From Cupriavidus sp. P-10 (GTDB lineage: Bacteria; Pseudomonadota; Gammaproteobacteria; Burkholderiales; Burkholderiaceae): a stretch of 64,000 nt of DNA. The translations under genes were made by a program, and so were the position numbers. The notes under the pieces were generated by a model. It searched no databases. It was not told the DNA's origin and worked only from the letters and a program-made list of their open reading frames with translations. Positions 47,430 through 56,961 of the stretch are shown here, piece after piece (the stretch's first letter is position 1; each line of letters opens with the position of its first letter). Location: NCBI RefSeq assembly GCF_003402535.2, contig NZ_AP025170.1:2666001-2730000 (forward strand), in the 5' to 3' direction.

Positions 47430-49252
47430 ACGCACGCGCCGCCTTCCTGCTTGCCTGCGTGCTTGCACTGATTCCCGCGCTCGCGACGCCAGCCGGCAAT
47501 GACAGCCCTGCAGGCCGCCTCCCGCTCGCCTACCTGATCGAACCGGGCGCCAGGCCGTGGACTGGGCGGTTGCGCGCGGTCGGATGGCAGGCTTCGCTGG
47601 CAGCAACTGACAATGATCGCCAGCCGCTGTCGGGCCTGTGGGAAGCGGGGGCCTTGCTGGATGCCAGGCAACCCGCATCGCGCAGGATCTACACCTCGCT
47701 GCAGGCCGCCATGCCGCAGCCGGAGCGGCTGGCGGCGCTTCAGTGGCCCGACCTGGACGAGTCCATGCGCGAGCGCCTCGACGCCCGGCAACTGGCCTGG
47801 CTGCGCGGCGACAACGCCAGTCCCGCGCTGCGCCCGCGCGATACGCGGCTGGCCAGCGCGCGCGGCGCGCGCGTGCTGGTGGTCGCACCGCCCATATGGC
47901 GCCCGGGGCAGACAGGGCAGCCGGGCCATGCGCAATTTCGCGAGCGCCATGCCCAGCGGCCACACATGGCGTGGATCGGCACCGTCGACGGCCAGCTGCA
48001 CGGCTTCGATGCCATCTCCGGCGAGGAGCGTGCCGTCTACCTGCCGCGCACGCTGCTGCCGCTTGCCGCGGCCATGGCCGATCCCAAGGCACCAGTCGCG
48101 CCCAATCCTTGCCCCCGCCCGGAAAGCACCGACGCCGTGGTCGACGGTGCCTGGCGCACGCTGCTGCTGTGCGCGTTCCGCGGCGGACCGGAGGACATCG
48201 CCGGCGTGTTTGCACTCGACATCACCGAACCAGAGGCCGCGCTGCCATTGCGGTTGCTATGGGAACACGCAGCCACGCCAGCATTGCCGCTTGCCGGCAT
48301 CGGCCCGGTTCGCACAGCCGCGCTGGGCGACGGCCATGCGCAACGCTGGCATGCCGTCACACTGCTGGCGCCGCCTGCGGAGCCCGGGCTCGCGCTGTTG
48401 CCACTCGACACGGCCGCGGCGCCGCGGCGTGTGTTGCGCGTCGCCGCACAAGGCTGCGACGGCGGGTTATCCACGGCCGCGCTGCGCGCCGTGACGGTGG
48501 CCACGGCGTTTGACGGCACGGCGCTCGCCGCCTACGCCACCGATGAGGCGGGCCAGCTATGGCGTTTTGCGCTGAGCGATGTCCTGCGGCAACCTGCGCC
48601 GCCAGCCACGTGCCTGCACCGCTTGCGCAGCGGGCCCGGCGTGGCAGAGCCCGCGCCGCCAGTGGTGATCGGCACGCCTGCGCAACCGCTCGTCGTCTAT
48701 GGGGCCGGCAACGAATTGGCTGCCGTGGCGGATGGCACCCAATCCGCCGGCCAGCCTGCCAGTATCGAAGCGCGGGCACAGGGCGAGGGTTTTGTCCTGC
48801 AGGCCGCGCCGGGCCAGCGTCCGGCGGCACAAACGTTGGGGTGGCACCTTGTCCTGCCCGATGCCGGCGAACAGGTCGAGCACGTCAGCCTGGCCTCGCC
48901 CGGCTACCTTGTCTTCGTGACACGGCTACCGGATGGCCGGCAACGGACCTACCTGGTACTGGCTGCCAGTGGCGAGTCGGCCGGCCGCAAGGCGGACGGC
49001 GCGCCGGTGCTTCCCTTTGTCACGGGGCTAGTCAGCGGCACCGCCGACGCAAGCGCACCGACCCTCACCCGTGAAGCCCTGCCTGGGATAACGCCCCAGG
49101 CCGGCAGCGCCGGCCGCGAGGTCTACGCGCTGGCGCTATGGACGTTGAAGGACGGCGCCGCCACGCGCCTGGCACAGGTGGTGGCAAGCCGGCGCACCGG
49201 CCGCCTGTCATGGCGCGAACTCGCCGGGCCGGCGAAGGAGACCGCACCATGA
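47426..49252 (+). CDS. PilY1-like propeller protein lacking the von Willebrand domain
   Basis: A 608-residue protein with a signal peptide (RAAFLLACVLALIPALATPA) and the PilY1 propeller only. The hallmark HMAWIGTVDGQLHGFDAISG corresponds to MIYVGANDGMLHGFDALTG of the full PilY1. There is no DxSxS loop and no DxNxDG calcium loop that I can find. It is half the size of the leftward PilY1. Start overlaps the upstream stop as ATGA (47426-47429). Confidence 0.75.
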   Translation: MNARAAFLLACVLALIPALATPAGNDSPAGRLPLAYLIEPGARPWTGRLRAVGWQASLAATDNDRQPLSGLWEAGALLDARQPASRRIYTSLQAAMPQPERLAALQWPDLDESMRERLDARQLAWLRGDNASPALRPRDTRLASARGARVLVVAPPIWRPGQTGQPGHAQFRERHAQRPHMAWIGTVDGQLHGFDAISGEERAVYLPRTLLPLAAAMADPKAPVAPNPCPRPESTDAVVDGAWRTLLLCAFRGGPEDIAGVFALDITEPEAALPLRLLWEHAATPALPLAGIGPVRTAALGDGHAQRWHAVTLLAPPAEPGLALLPLDTAAAPRRVLRVAAQGCDGGLSTAALRAVTVATAFDGTALAAYATDEAGQLWRFALSDVLRQPAPPATCLHRLRSGPGVAEPAPPVVIGTPAQPLVVYGAGNELAAVADGTQSAGQPASIEARAQGEGFVLQAAPGQRPAAQTLGWHLVLPDAGEQVEHVSLASPGYLVFVTRLPDGRQRTYLVLAASGESAGRKADGAPVLPFVTGLVSGTADASAPTLTREALPGITPQAGSAGREVYALALWTLKDGAATRLAQVVASRRTGRLSWRELAGPAKETAP

Positions 49253-49683
49253 GATCCAGCGGCTTTTCCCTGATCGAGCTGATGGTCGTGGTGGTGATCG
49301 CCGCCCTCTTGGCCTCCCTTGCCGTACCCGCCTGGCACGAGCATCTCCGGCGCGGCTGGCGCGCCCAGGCACGCGCGGAACTGGCTGCCGCCTTGCTTGA
49401 GCTCGAACGGCACGCGGCGCAGGCCATGAGCTTTGCCGGGCAGCCCGGAGACGACACCGTTGCCGGCGACTGGCCGCGCCCGGTGCCCCCCGCCGGGCAA
49501 GCACGCCACGTCATTTGGGCGACGGCCTGCCCGACGGCAAGCCTGGATACCTGCGTGGAGCTGCGCGCGACGCCGCGTCAGCCCGACCGGCAGTGCGGCG
49601 TGCTGATCCTGCGCAGCACCGGCCAGTGGTTGTCCTGGCCAGACAACGCGGACCGGCCCGGCCCGCTGCCGGCCGAATGCTGA
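49249..49683 (+). CDS. PilE-like prepilin
   Basis: A 144-residue prepilin with a very short leader: MRSSG before FSLIELMVVVVIAALLASLA, Glu5 present. The cysteines in WATACPTASLDTCVELRA and DRQCGVLIL may pair. It overlaps the pilY1-like stop as ATGA (49249-49252). GGCGAAGGAG upstream is a good ribosome site. Confidence 0.82.
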   Translation: MRSSGFSLIELMVVVVIAALLASLAVPAWHEHLRRGWRAQARAELAAALLELERHAAQAMSFAGQPGDDTVAGDWPRPVPPAGQARHVIWATACPTASLDTCVELRATPRQPDRQCGVLILRSTGQWLSWPDNADRPGPLPAEC

Positions 49684-49684
49684 A

Positions 49685-50221
49685 ATGCGCCCAGCTTCCC
49701 GCTGCACCGGCCTGAGCCTGGCCGAACTGCTGGCCTGCCTGGCCATCCTGTCGGTGCTGGTTGCCACGGCCTGGCCATCCTTCAGCGAACTGCTGGCGCG
49801 CCAGGCGGTGGAGCAGGCCGCCGACCGGCTTGCCGCGTCGCTGGCGCTGGGGCGCTCCACCGCCATGGCGCGCCGCATCGAGGTGATGTTACAACCACTT
49901 GACGGGCAGCCCGGTCTCGACCGCGGCTGGCAACTGGTGGCTGGAACCGGCCCTGGCACGACGCCCCTGGCGGTGGTCGAGCCGGGCACGCCTTGCCTGC
50001 GCGTGGCGCTGCGGCAGACCGGCCGCGAGAGCCATACGGTGCGATTCACAGCTGTGGGATACTCTCGGTCTGAACAAGGCGGCTTCCAGGCCGCCACCTT
50101 CGCGCTCAGCTGCCGCGGCGCGCAGCGCCAGGTGCGCCTTGGCGCCCAGGGCCGCATCCGGCTCTGCACGCCAGGTCGCGACAGCGACTGCGACGCGGCC
50201 GACGGCCCCGAGCCGCCGTAA
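49685..50221 (+). CDS. FimT/GspH-like minor pilin
   Basis: A 178-residue prepilin: RCTG before LSLAELLACLAILSVLVATA, with Glu5, then the GspH-like LAASLALGRSTAMARRIEVM. It starts one base after the previous stop. It is the last gene of the rightward pilus operon; in the leftward operon its counterpart fimT is first, so the gene order is not a simple mirror image. ribD begins 70 bases later. Confidence 0.82.
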   Translation: MRPASRCTGLSLAELLACLAILSVLVATAWPSFSELLARQAVEQAADRLAASLALGRSTAMARRIEVMLQPLDGQPGLDRGWQLVAGTGPGTTPLAVVEPGTPCLRVALRQTGRESHTVRFTAVGYSRSEQGGFQAATFALSCRGAQRQVRLGAQGRIRLCTPGRDSDCDAADGPEPP

Positions 50222-50291
50222 CCCTGGAACCCCGGACAGACTTTCAGCTTTCCTCCCATCCACAGCAAACCGGCCAAGAGCTACAGGCGCC

Positions 50292-51407
50292 ATGTTTTCC
50301 GATACCGACCACGCCGCCATGCAACAGGCCCTCGCGCTCGCCGCGCGGGGCATGTTCACCACCACGCCAAATCCGCGCGTCGGCTGCGTGCTGGTCAAGG
50401 ACGGCCAGGTCATCGGCCAGGGTTTCACCCAGCCAGCTGGACAGGACCATGCCGAAATCCAGGCGATGAAAGACGCGCTGGCGCGCGGGCTGGACCCCGC
50501 CGGCGCCACTGCCTACGTCACGCTGGAACCGTGCAGCCACTTCGGGCGCACGCCGCCATGCGCCGATGCGCTGGTGCGCGGCGGTGTGTCGCGGGTGGTG
50601 GCGGCAATGGAAGACCCCAATCCGTCGGTATCCGGGCGCGGCCTGCAGCGGCTGCGCGATGCCGGCGTCGACGTGCGCTGCGGCCTGCTGGAAAAGGAAG
50701 CGCGCGACCTCAACATCGGCTTCGTGTCGCGCATGACGCGCGGGCTGCCGTGGGTGCGCGTCAAGGTGGCTGCGTCGATGGACGGCGGCACCGCGCTGCA
50801 TGACGGCACCAGCCAGTGGATCACCGGCCAGGCCGCGCGCGACGACGGCCATGCCTGGCGCGCGCGCGCCTGCGCGATCCTGACCGGCATCGGCACCGTC
50901 CGCGACGACGACCCGGCCCTGACCGTGCGCGCGCTCGCCACCCCGCGGCAGCCGCAGCGGGTGCTGGTCGATTCGCGGCTGGAAGTGCCGCTCGATGCAA
51001 AGATCCTGACCCCGGACGCAGGCGAGTTTGCCAAGCCGGCGCTGGTGTTCTGCGCGGTGGAGGACCGCGAACGCCAGCGGGCGCTGGAAGCGCGCGGCGC
51101 CGAAGTGGTGGTGCTGCCCAACCCCCACGGCAAGGTCGAGCTGCCCCGGATGCTGCAGGAACTGGGCCGGCGCGGCATCAACGAGCTGCACGTCGAAGCG
51201 GGCTTCAAGCTCAATGGCTCGCTGGTGCGCGAGCACTGCGCCGACGAGCTGCTGATTTACCTCGCACCCAAGCTGCTCGGCGACGCGCAGGGCATGTTCA
51301 ACCTGCCGCCGCTGGCGCGGCTGCAGGATGCCGCGCAGTTCCGCTGGCACGAAATCCGGCAAATCGGCGACGACCTGCGGCTGATCGCGCGCCGCAACGA
51401 CGCCTGA
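50292..51407 (+). CDS. ribD: Riboflavin biosynthesis bifunctional deaminase/reductase RibD
   Basis: A 371-residue enzyme for the second and third steps from GTP to riboflavin. The N-terminal deaminase has the zinc motifs GQDHAEIQAM (HAE) and VTLEPCSHFGRTPPCADAL (PCxxxGxxPPC). The C-terminal reductase begins at PWVRVKVAASMDGGTAL and has ITGQAARDDGHAWRARACAI. The ATG at 50292 is the family start; the frame is open far upstream. First of ribD-ribE-ribBA-ribH-nusB. Confidence 0.95.
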   Translation: MFSDTDHAAMQQALALAARGMFTTTPNPRVGCVLVKDGQVIGQGFTQPAGQDHAEIQAMKDALARGLDPAGATAYVTLEPCSHFGRTPPCADALVRGGVSRVVAAMEDPNPSVSGRGLQRLRDAGVDVRCGLLEKEARDLNIGFVSRMTRGLPWVRVKVAASMDGGTALHDGTSQWITGQAARDDGHAWRARACAILTGIGTVRDDDPALTVRALATPRQPQRVLVDSRLEVPLDAKILTPDAGEFAKPALVFCAVEDRERQRALEARGAEVVVLPNPHGKVELPRMLQELGRRGINELHVEAGFKLNGSLVREHCADELLIYLAPKLLGDAQGMFNLPPLARLQDAAQFRWHEIRQIGDDLRLIARRNDA

Positions 51408-51446
51408 CCCGCCCATCCAAGATTGACCAAGACAGAAGACACCACC

Positions 51447-52067
51447 ATGTTCACTGGCATTGTCGCGGCCGTCGGCCGCATTGAAGACGTAACCCCGCTG
51501 GGCGCCGCCGATGCCGGCGTGCGCCTGCATATCGCCGCCGGCGGCCTGGACCTGTCCGATGTGATCATCGGCGACAGCATCGCGATCCAGGGCGCCTGCA
51601 TGACGGTGATCGCCATGGGCGCGGACAGCTTCGACGTCGAGGTCTCGCGCGAGTCGCTCGACAAGACCGTCGGCCTGGAGCGCGCCGGCCGCGTCAACCT
51701 GGAAAAGGCGCTGCGCCTGGCCGACCGGCTCGGCGGGCACCTGGTCTCCGGGCACGTCGACGGGCTGGGCGAAGTGGTGCATTTCGCGCCCGTCGGCGAA
51801 TCGCATGAGCTGCGCATCCGCGCTCCGCGCGAGCTGGCCCGCTACCTGGCCTACAAGGGCTCGGTGGTGGTCAACGGCGTCTCGCTGACGGTCAACCGTG
51901 TCAGCGACGAAGCCGACGGCTGCGTGTTCTCGATCAACCTGATCCCGCACACGGTCGAGGTCACCACGCTGCAGGAGCTCAAGCCCGGCGCCCGGGTGAA
52001 CCTGGAAATCGACCTGATCGCCCGCTACGTGGAGCGGATGCTGTCGACCACTGACGCGGTCAGGTAA
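51447..52067 (+). CDS. ribE: Riboflavin synthase, alpha subunit type
   Basis: A 206-residue trimeric enzyme that dismutates two 6,7-dimethyl-8-ribityllumazines to riboflavin. It has the twin-barrel pattern: MFTGIVAAVGRIEDV and GDSIAIQGACMTVIAMG in barrel one, HLVSGHVDGLGEVVHFAP and SVVVNGVSLTVNRVSDE in barrel two. The ATG at 51447 gives the invariant MFTGIV start. Confidence 0.96.
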   Translation: MFTGIVAAVGRIEDVTPLGAADAGVRLHIAAGGLDLSDVIIGDSIAIQGACMTVIAMGADSFDVEVSRESLDKTVGLERAGRVNLEKALRLADRLGGHLVSGHVDGLGEVVHFAPVGESHELRIRAPRELARYLAYKGSVVVNGVSLTVNRVSDEADGCVFSINLIPHTVEVTTLQELKPGARVNLEIDLIARYVERMLSTTDAVR

Positions 52068-52289
52068 GTCCCGACCGGCCGCCGCACTTTCCCGCGCCGC
52101 GGCCGCCCGCGCCGCCTGCCTTGGCGTACAATAGCGGGCTTGACTGGGCATCCTGCCGGGCGTATATGCCAGGGCCGGTTGGCCCGACGCCCCGCCTCAG
52201 TCCGGCCGCCTTCCGACGCGGCCACCGTTCCCGTCCGCCTTATTCGCGGCATTTCGCTCGTTTCGCCTCAATTTGCCGTCCTGCACGCC

Positions 52290-53399
52290 ATGACAATCGC
52301 CCGTACTGAAGACATCATTGCCGACATCCGTGCCGGCCGCATGGTCATCCTTGTCGACGAAGAAGACCGCGAGAATGAAGGCGACCTGGTGCTGGCTGCC
52401 GACTTCGTCACTCCGGAAGCGATCAACTTCATGGCCAAGCACGGGCGCGGCCTGATCTGCCTGACGCTGACCGCCGAGCGCTGCCGCCAGCTGGACCTGC
52501 ACCCCATGGTCACCCGCAATGGCACCCAGCACGGCACCAACTTCACGGTGTCGATCGAGGCCGCCGAAGGCGTGACCACCGGTATCTCGGCAGCCGACCG
52601 CGCCCGCACCGTGCAGGCAGCGGTCGCCCGCGAGGCCAAGCCCGCCGATCTGGTCCAGCCCGGCCACATTTTCCCGCTGACGGCCCAGCCCGGCGGCGTG
52701 CTGATCCGCGCCGGCCATACCGAGGCCGGTTGCGACCTGGGTGCCCTGGCCGGCCTGACGCCCGCCGCCGTGATCTGCGAGATCATGAAGGACGACGGCA
52801 CCATGGCGCGACTGCCCGACCTGATCGAATTCGCGCAGGAGCACGACCTGAAGATCGGCACCATCGCCGACCTGATCCACTACCGCAGCCGCACCGAGAG
52901 CATCATCGAGCGCGTCGGCGAGCGCGCCATGCAGACGCCGTATGGCACCTTCCACAGCATCGCCTACCGCGACAAGCCTACCGGCCAGGCCCACCTGGCG
53001 CTGGTACGCGGCACGCCCTCGCCGGACAAGGAAACGCTGGTGCGCGTGCACGAGCCCTTCTCGGTGCTGGACCTGCTGGAAGTGAAGTCCACGACGCACT
53101 CATGGAGCATCCCGGCGGCGATGCAGGCCATCGACCAGGCCGACAGCGGCGTGATCGTGCTGCTGAACTGCGGCGACACCGTCGAGCAGCTGTTCACACA
53201 GTTCACCGCGCTCGACGCACCGCAGAGCCGCCCCCGCCGCAAGCCGGACCTGCGCACCTACGGCATGGGCGCGCAGATCCTGAAGGACGTCGGCGTGGGC
53301 AAGATGCGCGTGCTGGCCGCCAGGCAACGCATGCCCAGCATGACCGGCTTCGACCTGGAAGTGACCGGTTATCAGCCCATGCAGGGCAAGGACGACTGA
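52290..53399 (+). CDS. ribBA: 3,4-dihydroxy-2-butanone-4-phosphate synthase with degenerate GTP cyclohydrolase II domain
   Basis: A 369-residue fusion. The RibB half is complete: [35 protein letters not shown] and [15 protein letters not shown]. The RibA half keeps its length and ends, but the zinc motif HSECLTGD...RCDCG is replaced by [20 protein letters not shown], so the three zinc cysteines are gone and cyclohydrolase activity is unlikely. Such RibBX-type proteins are known in beta- and gammaproteobacteria. A separate RibA should exist elsewhere. The 222-base gap before it has a TACAAT box at 52127 but no FMN riboswitch. Confidence 0.92.
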   Translation: MTIARTEDIIADIRAGRMVILVDEEDRENEGDLVLAADFVTPEAINFMAKHGRGLICLTLTAERCRQLDLHPMVTRNGTQHGTNFTVSIEAAEGVTTGISAADRARTVQAAVAREAKPADLVQPGHIFPLTAQPGGVLIRAGHTEAGCDLGALAGLTPAAVICEIMKDDGTMARLPDLIEFAQEHDLKIGTIADLIHYRSRTESIIERVGERAMQTPYGTFHSIAYRDKPTGQAHLALVRGTPSPDKETLVRVHEPFSVLDLLEVKSTTHSWSIPAAMQAIDQADSGVIVLLNCGDTVEQLFTQFTALDAPQSRPRRKPDLRTYGMGAQILKDVGVGKMRVLAARQRMPSMTGFDLEVTGYQPMQGKDD

Positions 53400-53472
53400 G
53401 CCTTCCTACCCCCAATACCCCGTCCGCGGCGCCATGCCGCCGCGGACGCCCCGAAAACTGGAGAACTGAACA

Positions 53473-53970
53473 ATGGATCACGGCTTCTACCCCAGCAACC
53501 TCGACGGTGAAGGCCTGCGTATCGGCATCGTGCAGGCACGCTTCAACGAGCCGGTCTGCGCCGAACTGCTCGAAGCCTGCGTGGCCGAGCTGGAAAAGCT
53601 CGGCGTCGAAGGCGAGGACACCCTGGTAGTGACCGTCCCGGGCGCGCTGGAAGTGCCGCTGGCACTGCAGAAGATGGCCGAGAGCGGCCAGTTCGACGCG
53701 CTGGTCGCGCTGGGCGCCGTGGTACGCGGCGAGACCTACCATTTCGAGCTGGTCTCGAACGAATCCGGCGCCGGCATCACCCGCGTCGGCCTGGATTTCA
53801 ACGTGCCGGTCGCCAACGGCATCCTGACCGTCGATACTGATGAACAGGCCCATGCCCGCACCCGCGAGAAGGGCCGCGACTGCGCCCGCGCCGCGGTGGA
53901 GATGGCCAACCTGGTCGACGCGCTCGACTCGCTGCGTGGCCAGGAAGACGATGAGGACGATGATGAGTGA
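53473..53970 (+). CDS. ribH: 6,7-dimethyl-8-ribityllumazine synthase
   Basis: A 165-residue enzyme that condenses the RibB and RibD products. It has [55 protein letters not shown] and [18 protein letters not shown] with the catalytic His. An acidic tail ([10 protein letters not shown]) ends it. nusB starts inside its last codons. Confidence 0.96.
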   Translation: MDHGFYPSNLDGEGLRIGIVQARFNEPVCAELLEACVAELEKLGVEGEDTLVVTVPGALEVPLALQKMAESGQFDALVALGAVVRGETYHFELVSNESGAGITRVGLDFNVPVANGILTVDTDEQAHARTREKGRDCARAAVEMANLVDALDSLRGQEDDEDDDE

Positions 53971-54499
53971 TACGTCCAACGCCCCCGAGAATACGGGCGG
54001 CAATGACGGCGGCAAGCCCGCCGGCCCCGCCGGCAACAAGCCCGCGGCCCGCACCGAAGCCAAGGCGCCGCCCAAGAGCGCGCGCCGCCGCTCGCGCGAG
54101 CTGGCATTGCAGGGCCTGTACCAATGGCTGCTGAACCGCAACGACATTGGTGCAATCCAGGCCCATCTGCATGACGCGCAAGGCTTCAACAAGGCCGACC
54201 GCGAACATTTCGACGCGCTGCTCAACGGCGCCGTCCGCGAGGAGGCCCGCCTGACCGCCGCGTTCGAGCCGTTCCTGGACCGCACCGTGGACGAGCTGTC
54301 GCCGGTGGAGCGCGCCGCCCTGCTGGTCGGCAGCTACGAACTGGTGCACTGCATCGACATCCCGTACAAGGTCGTGATCAACGAAGCGGTCGAGCTGACC
54401 AAGACCTTCGGCGGCGTCGAAGGCTACAAGTACGTCAACGGCGTGCTGGACAAGCTTGCCGCCCAGGTGCGCGCGGCCGAGGTCGCGGCGCGCCGCTGA
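53963..54499 (+). CDS. nusB: Transcription antitermination factor NusB
   Basis: A 178-residue protein, longer than E. coli NusB because of a 38-residue Pro/Lys/Ala-rich N-terminal extension. The fold begins at [20 protein letters not shown] and contains [20 protein letters not shown] and [15 protein letters not shown]. It overlaps ribH by eight bases. Starts at ATG 53963 or the adjacent ATG 53960. It binds boxA with NusE in rRNA antitermination. Confidence 0.95.
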   Translation: MSDTSNAPENTGGNDGGKPAGPAGNKPAARTEAKAPPKSARRRSRELALQGLYQWLLNRNDIGAIQAHLHDAQGFNKADREHFDALLNGAVREEARLTAAFEPFLDRTVDELSPVERAALLVGSYELVHCIDIPYKVVINEAVELTKTFGGVEGYKYVNGVLDKLAAQVRAAEVAARR

Positions 54500-54541
54500 G
54501 CGGTCGCCCGTCTGGCGCCCGCGCCGGCCAGGACCTGACGA

Positions 54542-54567
54542 AACACCCGCCGCGGCGGGTGTTTTCG
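54542..54567 (+). terminator. Terminator of the rib-nusB operon
   Basis: AACACCCGCCG/CGGCGGGTGTT is a perfect 22-base palindrome (54542-54563), running into TT and then CGTT. It lies 42 bases after the nusB stop and can fold as a GC-rich hairpin with a short U-run. Confidence 0.8.
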
Positions 54568-54621
54568 TTCTTACCTATTCTTTTTGCTGAACGGGCCCTT
54601 GCCCGCCTCTTTCCGATCGCC

Positions 54622-55806
54622 ATGGACATGCAACGTCTTGCCACCGCCGCCCGCGTCGCCAACATCAATGCCTTCCACGTCATGGAACTGGCCAAGCAGG
54701 CCGCCCAGCTCGAGCGCGCCGGCCGCCACATCGTGCACATGGGCATCGGCGAACCGGACTTTACTGCCGCCGAGCCGGTGGTGCGCGCGGCCGAGGCGGC
54801 AATGCGCCGCGGCGTCACGCAATACACCGGTGCGCTTGGCATCCATCCGCTGCGCGAGGCCATCGCCGGCTATTACAAGACGGCCTACGGCCTGGACATC
54901 CCGGCGCGCCGCGTCATCGTCACGGCTGGCGCTTCCGGAGCGCTGCTGCTGGCGTGCTCGGTGCTGGTCGAGATCGGCGCCGAAGTGCTGATGCCAGATC
55001 CCAGCTACCCGTGCAACCGGCACTTTGTTGCCGCCTTCGACGGCGCGGCACGCATGATCCCGAGCGGCCCGGCCGAGCGCTTCCAGCTCACCGCCGCGCA
55101 GGTCGAGGCCAACTGGAGCGAGCAGACCCGTGGCGTGCTGCTGGCCACGCCCTCCAATCCGACCGGCACCTCGATCCTGCCCGACGAGCTCGACCGCATT
55201 CTGCGGGCGGTGCGCGCGCGCAACGGCTTTGCCATCGTCGACGAGATCTACCAGGGCCTGTCGTACGACGCGGCGCCGGTTTCGGCGCTGGGCCTGGACG
55301 ACAACGTGGTCACGGTGAACAGCTTCTCCAAGTACTTCAACATGACCGGCTGGCGGCTGGGTTGGCTGGTGGTGCCGGATGCACTGGTCGAGGCATTCGA
55401 GAAGGTCGCCCAGAACCTCTTTATCTGCGCCTCCGCCGTGGCGCAGTATGCGGCGCTCGCCTGCTTCACCCCCGAGGCGCTGGCGATCTACGACGAACGC
55501 AAGGCCGAGTTCCGCCGCCGCCGCGACCTGATCGTGCCGGCGCTGGAATCACTGGGCCTGCGCGTGCCGGTACGCCCGGACGGCGCCTTCTACGTCTATG
55601 CCGACTGCCGCGGCGTCAACCACCCGGCCGCCGGCGACGCCGACCGGCTGACGCAGGCGATGCTGCACGATGCGGGCGTGGTGATGGTGCCGGGGCAGGA
55701 TTTCGGGCCGCATACCGCCAGCGACTACATCCGCATCTCGTATGCGACTTCGCGCGAGAACATCGAAGAGGCGATGGCGCGGCTGGCGAAGCTGTTCCGC
55801 GGCTGA
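54622..55806 (+). CDS. Class I/II pyridoxal-phosphate aminotransferase
   Basis: A 394-residue fold-type I aminotransferase. It shows HMGIGEPDFTAAEPVVRAAE, YTGALGIHPLREAIAGYY, LATPSNPTGTSI, the aspartate in FAIVDEIYQGLSYD and the PLP lysine in VNSFSKYFNMTGWRLGW. The arginine near the end (DYIRISYATS) binds substrate carboxylate. The amino acid substrate cannot be told from sequence. It is a single gene between two terminators. Confidence 0.88.
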   Translation: MDMQRLATAARVANINAFHVMELAKQAAQLERAGRHIVHMGIGEPDFTAAEPVVRAAEAAMRRGVTQYTGALGIHPLREAIAGYYKTAYGLDIPARRVIVTAGASGALLLACSVLVEIGAEVLMPDPSYPCNRHFVAAFDGAARMIPSGPAERFQLTAAQVEANWSEQTRGVLLATPSNPTGTSILPDELDRILRAVRARNGFAIVDEIYQGLSYDAAPVSALGLDDNVVTVNSFSKYFNMTGWRLGWLVVPDALVEAFEKVAQNLFICASAVAQYAALACFTPEALAIYDERKAEFRRRRDLIVPALESLGLRVPVRPDGAFYVYADCRGVNHPAAGDADRLTQAMLHDAGVVMVPGQDFGPHTASDYIRISYATSRENIEEAMARLAKLFRG

Positions 55807-55829
55807 GTCGATAGCGGCCGCGGAAAAAG

Positions 55830-55855
55830 AAAAAGCACCCCGCGGGGTGCTTTTT
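55830..55855. terminator. Bidirectional terminator
   Basis: AAAAAGCACCCC (55830-55841) pairs with GGGGTGCTTTTT (55844-55855) around CG. It has an A-run on one side and a T-run on the other, so it can end both the rightward aminotransferase gene and the leftward transglycosylase gene. Confidence 0.88.
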
Positions 55856-55878
55856 CGATTGAGGGCCAGTTGCAGGCC

Positions 55879-56961
55879 TCAGGCGTTGTTCGAGCCGTTG
55901 CTGGCTTCCAGCTTCTCGGTCGGCGCGGCATGCTCGGCCGGTGCCTTGCCGCTGCCACCCGCCTTGCCATTGTCGGCCGGCGCCGCGCGCACGCCGAGCA
56001 GCTGGCGCAGGCGGGCACGCTCGGCCAGCACCTTGGCGCCGTAGCCGCCATCGGTCGCCGTGGTGGCGCCGACGTAGTACTTCAGGCCACCCTCGATCGA
56101 GCCGGCGCGGGCGATGCAGTCCTTCAGCACCAGCGCGCCGATCTTGATGTTGGCGTACGGGTTCAGCGCCGCGGCGACGCCGCCCACGGCCTCGTACTTG
56201 TCCTGGTGGACCTTGGTCATGACCTGCATCAGGCCCTGCGCGCCCACGCCGCTCTCGGCGTACGGGTTGAAGCTGGACTCGATCGCGATCACGCCCAGGA
56301 TCAGCAGCGGGTCGATGCCGACCTCACGGCCGGTCAGGTAGGCTGCCTTGACCAGTTGCGCGGTGGCCTGCGCCGCCACGCGGTACTTGCGGGCGATGTA
56401 TTCGGCCACGGCCGCCTGCTCGCGCGCGGTGCCGAGCGTGGCAGTGCTGCGGGCGTCCGCCGCCACGCGCGTGACCGGGATGCGCTCGGCCAGGTGCGCC
56501 ACCGAAGGCACCTTGGCATTCGCCGCCAGGCCATATTCGTCCACGCCCGAAACCGTCGGCAGGCCGCCCTTGCCGCGTGCCAGACGAGCAGCCGCGGCGT
56601 CGGCCGACAGCGCCGGCACGGCTGTGCTGGCCATGGCCGGCGCGGCTTCCTTGGCCGCTACCTTGGCCGGCATGGCGGCGCTGACCAGCACCGACGGTGC
56701 TTCGTCGCCAGCCAGCAGTGCCGCCAGCGTGGTGCGCCATTCCTGGCTCAGCCACAGCGACACGGCCGAGACGACCGCTACCACGCCAAGACTGTTCAGC
56801 GCGTACTTCAGCGTTGTGCGGCCACCGCGCAACGCGCGGCCCGCGACCGGATGCGCGAGACGGACCTGCAATGCCCGACTCACTCCGGGTACCGGCTGTC
56901 GGAGGCGAACCTGCAAGGCGCGCCCGATGCCGGGAAGATGAAGGGTTTTCCAACCGCTCAT
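55879..56961 (-). CDS. Lytic transglycosylase (SLT domain), membrane-anchored
   Basis: A 360-residue protein. An N-terminal basic region precedes one transmembrane helix (ALNSLGVVAVVSAVSLWL, about residues 54-71). An Ala-rich linker leads to the SLT domain, with the catalytic Glu in LGVIAIESSFNPYAES, then GAQGLMQVMTKVH and NPYANIKIGALVLKD. It cleaves peptidoglycan with 1,6-anhydro product formation. GGAGGT lies just before the ATG at 56961. Its transcript probably starts near 57332 and has a long leader. The same frame stays open to 57321, but the family fold does not need that part. Confidence 0.88.
   Translation of the reverse strand: MSGWKTLHLPGIGRALQVRLRQPVPGVSRALQVRLAHPVAGRALRGGRTTLKYALNSLGVVAVVSAVSLWLSQEWRTTLAALLAGDEAPSVLVSAAMPAKVAAKEAAPAMASTAVPALSADAAAARLARGKGGLPTVSGVDEYGLAANAKVPSVAHLAERIPVTRVAADARSTATLGTAREQAAVAEYIARKYRVAAQATAQLVKAAYLTGREVGIDPLLILGVIAIESSFNPYAESGVGAQGLMQVMTKVHQDKYEAVGGVAAALNPYANIKIGALVLKDCIARAGSIEGGLKYYVGATTATDGGYGAKVLAERARLRQLLGVRAAPADNGKAGGSGKAPAEHAAPTEKLEASNGSNNA

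Noticed and set aside
52068..52289. FMN riboswitch before ribBA
   Set aside because: The conserved RFN pieces (GGGCAGGGTGAAATTCCC, ACCGGCGGT) are absent; only a TACAAT box was seen.
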